DNA of 64,000 bases, taken from assembly GCA_963556495.2 (NCBI GenBank), contig OY747710.1, forward strand, positions 20,653,500-20,717,499. Direction: 5' to 3'. The notes beneath the pieces are model-generated. The model ran no database searches. It was not told the origin of the DNA and saw only the letters and a program-made list of their open reading frames with translations. The first letter of the stretch is position 1. Each line of letters starts with the position of its first letter. Positions 10,312-22,300 of the stretch are shown in pieces. The position numbers and the translations under genes were made by a program. Source of the DNA: Valencia hispanica (taxonomy: Eukaryota; Chordata; Actinopteri; Cyprinodontiformes; Valenciidae).

Positions 10312-13300
10312 ATGGAGCGAGAAAAGAGGAATGACATGTCCTTCTCTAGAAAGAGAAGTTTTACTTTTGGGGCATATGGCGGGTGAGTATAGGCTCATGT
10401 TTGGACTTAATGTTTCCTCAAAAAGTCAGTCAAGTTGTTTTTAAAATCAAATAAATTGCAATTTTTTAAAGTAGACTTACCATCTGAGTTCCTTGTTTAC
10501 AGCACGGACAGATTTACCTGTGGGGATGAGACAAGGTAAGGCTTTATTTTTCCTTTTCCTTTATTTTAGCTTCATTGTGTCCTCTATGAGCTGGAGAAGT
10601 GGTTGACAAATTGTGGACACTTGAGTAAATCATCCTGTTGCTTCAGACCTGAATCTATGGAGGACAACATTCTGGAGGCTCTGGACTCTCCAACCACTGG
10701 CAGCAAGCCTTTCCATTCCACCACCAACAATCAAAGGGTGATTTCCACTTAATCTTCTTTCTTTACTTCTACTTAAACATGAGTAATCCTTTTTTGTGCA
10801 TGTAGAAGTCATAGAGTATGTTTTTAACGTATGTTTTAATCATGTTCCTGTTCCCCCTCTATGTTCTTCCCTTTCTCTCTGAATGCTTGTGTTTGCAGGA
10901 CGCAGAACTGTTTGAAATCATAGCGAAGCTGCAGGTGAGTTTCAGTGTGATTGATCTGATACAGTGAGTGTGTATCGGCTGATGTCTGTGCAGAGGAGCT
11001 TTGTTATCATCGATGCTCTTGTCCATCAGGGCAGCAGGATCGATGAGCAGCGATGTGAATTCCCACTTCCTCTGAAGGTGAGTAATCGTGACAGTAAAGA
11101 ATAACTGAGCTGACTCCCTCTACAAGCTGTATGTGTGTGTTGATACTAGCATTTCATAATCGCCATAATATGTTTCCCCCAAAACATCTTCCGCCTTATC
11201 CAGTGCTTCTTTTGTGTGTGTTTTAGTCTCAGCTTTTGAACATAGGTGCCGATCTGCCTCTCATTCTTCCCTCCAAACTCGGAGGCTACTGGATCGACCC
11301 ACCTCTGGAAAAGCTCAGAGATGTGAGTCCAACCTCCTCCCCCCATGACCTCAATCCGGAGAGCTACGACATCATGGAGAGGGATGGGGAGGCCAAAATC
11401 TACCACGAGTTTTTCCGCTCGCGAGTGAGTAAGGCCTTATTTAAAGGTCAAAGTTTTATGCGGTAAGGTTGATGGAATGATTTTCCTTTTTAAAAACCCT
11501 TTCCCCCAACAGTATCACCATTCATTTATAGCTGTGGATCCATCCCTGGGGCCTCTGGTTCTGTCTGTATGTTTGGAGGAGGAGGAGAACAAACTTCGGG
11601 TGATTTTAAGGTCCATTCTAGTCTACTGAAAAGCTCTTTTGTGTGCTTCATGTAGGTTATTTTGTCTGGTATGCATGAATGTGTGTTTTGCATCATTGTC
11701 CCGTCGATTACCCATTTTAGCCAGCCTTTAGCTTTCTGACAGATGGTTTCAGATTTGACTCTAAAATACTTTGGGATTCAGAGGAGTGTATGGTAGACCT
11801 AATGACAGCATGGTACTCAGATCAAATGGGTGCAAAATGAGCCCACATCATTAGTCCTCCACCATCATGCTTGACACTTGTTATGAGGTGGTTGAGTTGA
11901 TATCGTGTGGTTGGTTCTCAGCAAACCTGGTGCTGTGCATTAGATTCCAGACATCTCTACTTTAGTCTCATTTGAAACAAAGAACATTGTTGCAGAGATC
12001 TATTGTTTGATCCAGATGAACCCTCCAAACAGGCCCCCCTTGCTTAGCCTAATTTGGACTGTCAGCCTCATGTCATTTAATAAGTGAAAGTGAAGCCTGC
12101 AATGGGGCACTTTGCATTTTAATTTTTCTGAGCATTTCAAGGTTTTATCAAAGGGTGGATCTGTTGGGATGTTTACTCCTGGAAAACGGGTTATCTAAAT
12201 GTTTTCCACTAATGTACTTTAAATAGTTTGGAAATGTCCTTATAACCCTTCCCAAATTGATCTTCATAAATTTTAAGACCAACCTTTGCAGTAATAAAAA
12301 CCCAACTCTTCAGGAATGGATTTCCAAAAGGTTTTCTGGAATTTTTGACCATTCCTTCAAGAGAAAATTTTTGAGGTCAGACAGTGATGTTGGATGAGAA
12401 GGCTTGGGTCACAGTCTCCTTTCTAATTCATCCCATAAGTATTGTCAGGTTGAGGTCCAGACTCTGTACAAGTCAATCAATGTTTTCAGCTTCAAACTTT
12501 TTACTGGAACTAAAGGTGCGAGCCCAACTCCTAATAAAACAGCCAGATATCATAATGCCTTCTGTACCACACTTATGTCACAAGTGCCGTTCTCCTTGCT
12601 ACTGTCAAACCCAGACTTCTCCATTGGATTACCAGACAAAGAAGCATGATTAGTCACTCCAGTGGACACATACTAACTGCTCTATAGAGTTATGGCAGCA
12701 TGTGTTGCACCACCACATTTAACACTATGCATTGCACATGGTTATGCACAGCTTGGACCCAGCTAGTGTGCCATCAAAACCCATTCAATGAAGCTCTCTA
12801 TACACTGTTTGTTATCTAATCTGAATGCCACATGAAGTTCAGAGGTTCGGAGATTCTACAGAAAGTTTCAGCAATTTCAGCAACTTAAGCATTAACTGAC
12901 TCCACACTGTGATTTTTACGGGCCTACAACTTGGTGGCTGAGTTGCTGTAATTCACAATCACTTCTACTTTGTTGTAATACCATTAACAGCATACTGTGG
13001 AATATTTGGCTGTGAGAATGTTTAATGACTGGACTTATTGCACAGGTGGCATCCTATCAAGGTACCAGGCTGGAATTTACTGAACTCCTGAGAGTGACAC
13101 ATTCTTTCACAAATGTTCATAGTTGCAGTCTGTAGGGCTTGGTGCAAGATTTTATACACCTGTGAGCATCGAAGAAATTGAAACACATGAATTCAATAAT
13201 TTCAAAGTATGACCCAGTATTTTTGGCAATATACAGTAGGATGTATTCTGACCTTGTCTATTTGTGGTGTCATGTTTCAATATGATTAACTGCATCATGG

Positions 13301-16300
13301 ACAGCTGTCGTATATTAAACAATCCTTTCTTTCTTCTCCAGGATGAAAGAGTGCTCCCTCCACGGGACTTTCTCTTTGTCCCTTTTTACCAACATGCTAT
13401 CTGCTGTAGAGTTAGCAAAGGTACAGTAAATTAAAATAATTAAGAATAAGACATTTTTATTATTTAAGATACTAAAGTAAAATATGGGAGTACAAAGAGT
13501 ATTATTAATATGTATTACAAATGAAAGTCTTCACATTATCTTAAATATTATCTTAGTACTGTTAGGTTTCCGTATTCAAAGAAATTACATCATGACCTGT
13601 GGCAAGATTACTTTTTGCTTAATGCTTAAGGCAAACATATCAATAGGCCAAATAATAACTCACCATAGAAGTCAAATACAGTTAAAAAATTTAAGAAACT
13701 TTACATTTCTCAAATCATTTACATTCATACATATTATTTGCAGAGGCTGTGCGATAAAGTGACGATCTCCAAGTTTGACGTGGTCAGCTACCTCAAGGTA
13801 ACCCTCAGAGACATCGACTGTTGGTAATCATAATAACAAAGTTCAAGTTAGGAGTTACCCAATTTTACCCAAAAGTGTACTTTTCCAAGAGACACTTAGG
13901 AATGATTTCTGTCAAAAAAGACTGACAGCTTAAACTTTTAACTTCTTCCCTAAGGCTCCAGACCTAATAACAGCATTTGATGAGCACAGAGTGTCTTCTA
14001 ATTTCAAGTTTGGTGTTTTGTACCAAAAGGAGGGGCAGGTAAGGTTACCTTTAAAAAAAAAAACAGCTTAAATATAACACAATATCACATGTCCTCCCTC
14101 TAACTGAATTCTGTCTGTCTTTAGTTCACAGAAGAGGATATACTGAGTAACAACGAGGAAAGTGAGAAGTTCAGGGAGTTCCTGTCAATTTTGGGAGACA
14201 CAATTCAGCTGCAGGGATTCACAGGGTAAAGTTAATCTTGAAAAAGTGCATTTCTAATTAAAATAAGCCCCATTTAAAATATGATTTTGTGCATTTGCAT
14301 TAGCTAAATATTGTGTTTATATTCCATGAGTGACGCAGAAGAGATAAAGCTGACAGCACAATAAAGAGGGAACTATAGAGTTATACGGTATGTGCATATA
14401 CTGCACCATGATGTTTCACAGATTCCTATCAAGTGTGAGTTATTGCTGTTTGTTGCAAAACAAAATAAAGAATTAAATATTAGTTGTATTAGTAAGGTCT
14501 GAGTCAAATTAATCAGAAATGATAATCAAATAGAATAGGAGTGTCCAAACATTTTGCCATGCAGGCCAACGTCAGCCTTCGAGGGCCATTTTCCATTTAA
14601 AAAAATTTAAAAATACATTTCTTGTTAGGTTTCTTTTTTATCTGCTCAATAATATATGAAAAAATCCAAGATTTTAATGAATCAAACTAGTCAAAGTTTT
14701 GTGAAATGGAATCTGTCAATTACAAAACACAAAAGCGGTCTCACTTTAATGCCTTATCAAAAGACTGGCTTCATAACATTTTTGAGTCAATTGTTTTTGG
14801 TTTTGTGATTGGAATATGTTTTTTCTCAACACTTAGCAACAAGAACAGGACATCAGTAATGTTGCTTCAGTCCAGGAACATCCTATTTACCACAGAACTA
14901 AAATGAAAGCCAAACATGGCTAATAAAAGAGAAATACTTTCTATTAAGACTCACATTTTTTTTAAAGAAGATTTTATTTGTCTGTAAAAATCTCAACACC
15001 AGCTGATAACATAGTATTCCAAAATCATCACTGACTGGGGGAACTTCAAGCAACTAGGATTCTGTGTCTCTCCACTCCACAATCCTTGTCCATCCATTTG
15101 TGGCACCTCTTAAAACACAGACTCCAGTTGCAGCTCAAGCCTTTTAAATCTTCAAAAAGTTGATGGGATTTGCTTTACAATCCTCTCAAACTTGAGGATT
15201 TCCCTATATCCCTATAGTTTTTCCTTCCACTCAACTTTTTTGTAGTATGTTTGGATTCACCACTCTGTGAACAACCATCTTCTTTAGTTTTGTGGAGGGT
15301 GCCAACTGTAAGGACTACAGTCTTCCCCATGATTTTACAGACCATAATATGACCATTAAAAAAATCCCTTTTGGAAAAGTCACATGGGTTGAACATGTTC
15401 TTCACATGGGATCACATGTAATCCCATGTGGTACCTGGTGAACCACATGTGTAGCACTCATGGACTTCACATGTATGGTTTTACATGGGTTTTAAATATT
15501 TTTCACATGTCATCACATAGGCTTCAGATGGGTTTCACACATTTTTTTCACATGAAGGTTTTGTGTGGAAAATCACATGTTTCACATGTGATATGTAAAT
15601 CACATGTTTCACATGTGATTTACATATTATCCCATGGGCTTCATATGTGAATGTACATGGGTTTCACGATTTATTTCCATCAAAATGTTCAAAATTCACA
15701 TGGGAAATGTGTGCAAAACACAGGTTGATCACCATGTTTTTCACATATCTCACATGTTTTTTTAACGTTTTCACGTGTGAATTTCACGAGTCAAAGATTT
15801 TTCACATGATCACATATGATTTTGCCAATGTGAAAACAGGTGTTTTTTCCGTGAGGGATTTTGGTTTCAAAATAATTTTTTAAGGGTCTTTTCAAAGAAA
15901 CTGTATTTTAGATTTTAATGAGCTACAAGTCATATTTATCTACATCAACTGAAATAAATACTCAAAATAAATCACAATGGATTAATATGAATTTCACTTT
16001 TTAAGTTGAATAAATTAAACTTTTCTATGATGTTCTAATTTATTGGATGCAAGTACATAGTAGTTACACAGCATTGTATACAGAGTATCAAAGTTGGAGT
16101 TAACCTTGGAGTAAATTTTGTTATCATTTACTTAGAAATTATAAAAAATAATTGTTCGCAGAACTGTAGTTTTGCTAAAATAATTTTGGTCTTACAGTGT
16201 AACTTATTTGTCTTTTTTAGCTTCAGAGGAGGACTGGACGTGTGTCACGGTCAGACAGGAAATGAAGCCGTCTTTACTTCCTTTAATGGGAGAGAAATCA

Positions 16301-19300
16301 TGTTCCATGTTGCAACCAAGCTGCCTTACACAGAGGCTGACCCTCAGCAGGTCAGAGGGCTGTTTCACCCCCAGTCTGTCCTGTTCTGATTGTGATTCAC
16401 AGGATGCTGTTTCTAAAATTATCCCAAGACAACTTAGCTGGAGAAAAAAAAGTTTCTAGAGCTGAAACTGAACGTAATTCCTCTTTTCTTCTCCTTGTCA
16501 GTTACAGAGAAAAAGGCACATTGGTAATGACATCGTAGCCCTGGTGTACCAGGAAGGACAGACTCCCTTTTTGTGTGATATCATAAAGTCTCACTTCCTG
16601 CACTGCTTTGTGGTGGTAAGGAGGGTCCAGAGGGAGGAGAAGGAAGGTGGAGCTGCTTACCAGGTGAGTGCAAACCAGTTTAAGTTTATTTATTTATCGA
16701 CATAAAGTGATCAACACATTGAGGTATACTAGCAAAGTGGTATCATTTTGTTTTGTCCTTAATTTCCACAGTTGTGACTTTGCTGCTTAAAATAATAGCA
16801 AAAAATAATATCTGCTTTGTCAAATTTTGTTACTTATAACCAGCATCAGTATTTTTAATTGGGATTTAATGTGATAGACCAACACAAAGTAGTGCACAGC
16901 TGTGACGTGTAAGGAAAACGATCCATGTCCATGGAAACGTATGCACAGGTATAAGGTCTTCTTTGCTCTGACACCCATAAATACAATCCAGTGAAACACA
17001 TTGCTCCAAATTAGCAAACAGAGTTAACCTGTATTATTTTTCATGCAAAAGACCACAAACAGGTAGAAACCAACACTGCCTAAAGTCAACACTAGTAAAC
17101 ATAGTAATGGTGGTAATCATACTGTGGGGATGGCTTTCTTCAGCAGGAACTGGGGAAACTGGTCCAATTTAATGGAGCTAACATCCTGTATAGAAACCTG
17201 TGGTCTATCAAATAGAATCCCAGTGAAATACATTGCATTCTAAATACATAAAGCTTTTTCGATATTTTATGGCATTAAAACTAAAGGGTGCCCATAAAAA
17301 GTAATCACCCCTTTGGATGTTTTACCCTTTTTATTGCTGTTACAAATCAGTCATGATCAACAAAATTGGGCTTTTCTGACAAACAAAATTTACACAAAAA
17401 AATGTTGTCAAAGTTAAAACAGATTTCTACAAAACAATGACAATTGAATAAAAATATGTAACATAAATTAAGTGAATGCATAAATATTCACCCCCTTCAA
17501 GTATTTATTAGATTCACCTATGGCTGCAATCACAGCAAGGAGTGGATAGGTCTCAACCAGGCTGCACATCTGGCCACTGTAATTTTACCCCATACTTCCA
17601 TGTAAAACAGTTCAAGCTGCGTCAGGTTACGTTGGGGATCAGCTGTGAACAGCCCTTTTCCAGTCCAGCTACAAATCTTCTATAGGATATAGGTCTGCGC
17701 CTTGACTCGGGAACTCCAGAACATCCACCTTGTTGTCTTAAACCCATTGCTGACAGAAAGTAAATGTTCTCCAAAGCTGTACTTTTTTTGCAGATGGAAA
17801 CAAATTATCCTCCAAGACTTCTCTGTAGTTTCCAGCATTCATTTTACCTTTTACCTTTGCAAGCCTATCAGGGCCTAAATGCAGAGATGTATCCCCAGAG
17901 CCTGAAGGTGTTTGATGTCCGCCAAACACAGTGTCTTGTCTGATGGCCAAAAAACTCAATTTCGGTCTTGTCAGACCAAATAACTTTCCCCCACTTGACA
18001 AAGGAGTCTCCCACTTACTCTTTGGCAAACTAGTCGAGCCTTGATGTGTTTTGTTTTTAATAGTGGCTTTTTCATTGTCAATCTCCCATAACGTTTTGAC
18101 TGGTAAAGACCTAGGACAATGGTTGTTGTATGCAGTCTATTCCATCTCAGCTGCTGCAGCTTGTAGCTCCTTCATCATAGTCATAGGTGTCCAGGTGGCC
18201 TCTCTCACCAATCTCCTTCTTGCACAGTCATTCTGTTTGTGAGGACCACCTGAGCTAGACAGATTTATACACGTGCCATATTCCTTCCAATTGTTGATGA
18301 TGGTTTAAGGTGAACTTCAGGAGATGCTTAGTACTTTAGAGATTTTTTTGTATCCATCCCCTGACTTATACTTTTCAATAACCTTTTCTCTGATTTGCTT
18401 GGAGTGCTCTTTTTCTTCATGCTGTAATGGTAGCCAGAAATACTAATTAACCAGTGCATGGACCTTTCCAGGTAGAGGTTTCTTTATACTAAAACACACA
18501 CACATTCACCCAGGCAACCTCCATTTACTCATTGTGAGACTACTAGCACTAAGTTGATGGACCTATGTTGAATACTTTACTTTTGCAGGGATTTGATGTC
18601 TTCGGGGGGCTGAGAAATCAATAGTTTTACTTAGTATCTTAGACGTTTCTATAGGGCAGCTGTTCTGGAAGCAACACCAGAGATCTCTGGTGTTGCTCAA
18701 GGAAGCTGTTGGAGCTAATCTTTCTTTTTAGAGATCGCACCTCAGCTTAGCTTTCCACAACTTCTCTTCTTGTGTTTCTTCTTCCTAATAATGCAAAGGG
18801 GTTAATGTTTGTACCCAATAAAAAAGGTGAGTAAAAAGGGAAGTTAACAGTGCTTGAAGAAAAGTTTAAAATATTGGATTTGACTTTGGTTGATGGAATT
18901 GTCAAGATAAAATTATCTCTTCTCTCGTTATTGTAGATTAAAATTAGCATGTTTCTCCTGTTTAGAGAAACATATCTCAATGACATAATTAATTAATTGA
19001 TTAAACAGAATGTTCTCTGTTTCTCATGTTTCTCAGTTACTGGGCTGAATAAATTAATAGTTTTTGTAGGATTATGTGGATCTTGACAATGAAAAAATGT
19101 TTGATCTCTGGTGGTCTACCTCCCAGGTTTCTGTTACAGCCAGAGAAGATGTGCCTCCTTTTGGTCCTGTCATCCCAGATCCTCCCCTTTTCACAGATGT
19201 AAGACTCCTCATTTTTACTTTTTTATTACCTCCCCCAAGGAGGTTACCAATATTTTTGCCAGGGTTCGTTTTTCTCTGTCTGTTAGTTAGTTAGTTAGGA

Positions 19301-22300
19301 ACATAACTCAAAAAGTTAGGGACGGATTTTGATGAAATTTTCAGGACATGTCTGCAGTGGGACCAGGATAAAGTGATGGGAGGGAATCCGGATCACCATT
19401 CGGGAGAAGGGGGGGACTGAGCTGCCTTGGCGGAGGTCTCTTCCCTCTCCAAGTGCTTATTATGTTCTTGCTTTTTTGTAAAAAGTGGTGTTTCAGTCAA
19501 AACGTACTGTTTCAACCCCTGTTGGGTCCACATGTAGATAGATGACTTTTCTGCTGGATTAGAGGTTTTCCACTAAGAAGGTGCTAGGGAGGAGTCAGAC
19601 TTTCCTTTAATTTTTTGAGTGGTCTTGATCAATACTTCTTGAGCGTTCGTTATAAACCTTTTTAAAGGTCTCGTTTGGGCTTTGGCTGCTTTTCACCTCA
19701 TTTGAAGTCCAGTAGCCCGTTATGGGATGGAAAAAGAAAGTGCACCCCATTCAAATTAATACTTTTTGTTCTTAAACATCACCTTGTTTTAAATAAGCAA
19801 TCTAATCATGAAATATCTCCACCCTTTAGATGAGATTGAAATAATTTCAGGATCGGGTAAAGACTAGATTATTTATATTGAAAAAATGTTGAATTGATAT
19901 AGGGTGTAGTTTATTTTATAATTGTACTAATCATTTATGCATAAAATGTTGTTAAACCCATGACTTTAAAACATAAATTAGCAAAGAAGCATTTCTAAAT
20001 TGAATGTTTAAAAACTATGTTGCTGACCCGATTAGTTCCTATTTCTTAGTTTAATTTGTGACAAATACCAAAAGAAATTTTATATAATATTGTAGTATTA
20101 TTTTTGAGTACAAACAAGGGAATTTCCATGTTGATGATCAACCAAAAGATGAAGCAACTCTACGGTCCTGTGTCAGATCTTTGCTGAAGATCTTCCTTTA
20201 TCTTAAAAGACTTTGTGTTGAGAAACTGTTAATGTATCATAGACAGTTTTAGGCCTCACGCCTGTTTATCTTCCTTCCGATTGTCCACTTTTCTTATTTT
20301 ATACACACTGCACAACATGCTTTCATGGACAGGTACAAGGACTCGACAAATACCAAATAAAAATGTAGAAAACTATTGATCGAGACGACAATAAAAGATT
20401 AGGAGAACATTGGGAAAGAAAATAAAGACATTAGATGTAGTTTAAAGTTTTTGTATGGTCTCAGTTTTACTGTCAGTCTGTTATGGTTTAAATTTTTTTA
20501 TTTTATTTATTGGATCTTTCCTGCATATGATTTATGCATGCAATGCTTCATAGTAACCTGAACTGTGTCATAATGAAAAATAGTTTTTTATTTTCTTCTT
20601 CTTAAGCGTTTACAGCTGAGAGAATTCCTTCTCACCAAGCTCATCAATGCAGAGATCTCCTGCTATAAGGCTGAGCAGTTCAGTAGACTGGAGGTAGAAG
20701 GAGAAAAAAGTGTTTTCAAAAATGCTGTTTAATAACACCAAGACCTGTTGTGTATTTTATTTACCTCTCATATAAGTATCTTCTGGTGTCTATCCCTCTC
20801 GTGTTAAGCTGCGTACACGCTCGTCGCTCCTGGAGAGCTTGCATAATGAACTCTTCACCCGCTCTCGCTGCATGATGGGGGATCCATCAATCGCTGCCGC
20901 CCCACCTTCTGAGAGCACTCGCGGCCCATCTGAAGGAAGTGGAGGTTTTATTGAAAATTTTAAGGTGAATAAAAGCACAGCAAAGAAATCCATAACATAA
21001 TTTACTTCAAGAGATACTTCTGGGTGTTTAAAATTTGGTTCAGTTCAAAGATTATAAACAATATTCTACTGGGAATAGTTAATTTGCTTTCAGTATGAAA
21101 ACAGATTAGCTGGAACAAGAGGCTGAAACTAACTGCTTGTTTGACAGAGACGTCTACACTCTAAAGCAACTCCAGTTCTAAAAAAACGCCACGGTAGATT
21201 ATTTTATGACCCTTTAAACCGCTTTCATGTTTGGATTTAGCAATAAATTACACAAAAGCTGAGGAATATTTACATAGGTAACGGAGAATGAAGGCCGTGC
21301 CACATCAATAATCTTCCTTTGTGAAACACATACAGTGGGCAAAACATGGAACCCATTTTCAGTACAAGTAACTTCAAAACTTGTAAAGTAAAGGAGTAAG
21401 CTACATTAACCAATCAATCTGATAACCTATCCAAAAACTAATTATAAATAGTGGAAACAGGATAGCTATGGATATTAAATTACATACAGTGGCTTGCAAA
21501 AGTATTCGGCCCCCTTGAACTTTTCCACATTTTGTCACATTACAGCCACAAACATGAATCCATTTTATTGGAATTCCACGTGAAAGACCAAAACAAAGTG
21601 GTGTACACGTGAGAAGTGGAACGAAAATCATACATGATTCCAAACATTTTTTACAAATGAATAACTGAAAAGTGGGATGTGCGTAATTATTCAGCCCGTT
21701 TGGTCTGAGTGCAGTCAGCTGCCCATAGACATTGCCTGATGAGTGCTAATGACTAAATAGAGTGCACCTGTGTGTAATCTAATGTCAGTACAAATACAGC
21801 TGCCCTGTGACGGCCTCAGAGGTTGTCTTAGAGAATGGTTGGAGCAACAACACCATGAAGTCCAAAGAACACACCAGACAGGTCAGAGATAAAGTTATTG
21901 AGAAATTTAAAGCAGGCTTAGGCTACAAAAAGATTTCCCAAGCCTTGAACATCCCACGGAGCGCTGTTCAAGCGATCATTCAGAAATGGAAGGAGAATGG
22001 CACAACTGTAAACCTACCAAGACAAGGCCGTCCACCTAAATTCACAGGCCGAACAAGGAGAGCGCTGATCAGAAATGCAGCCAAGAGGCCCATGGTGACT
22101 CTGGATGAGCTGCAGAGATCTACAGCTCAGGTGGGGGAATCTGTCCATAGGACAACTATTTGTCGTGCACTGCACAAAGATGGCCTTTATGGAAGAGTGG
22201 CAAGAAGAAAGCCATTGTTAAAGGAAAACCATAAGAAGTCCCGTTTGCAGTTTGCCACAAGCCATGTGAGAAACACAGCAAACATGTGGAAGAAGGTGCT

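Noticed and set aside
11146..11406. 86-codon minus-strand frame over a RapGAP exon
   Set aside because: The plus strand there encodes the RapGAP exon with good splice sites; the minus frame is a shadow.
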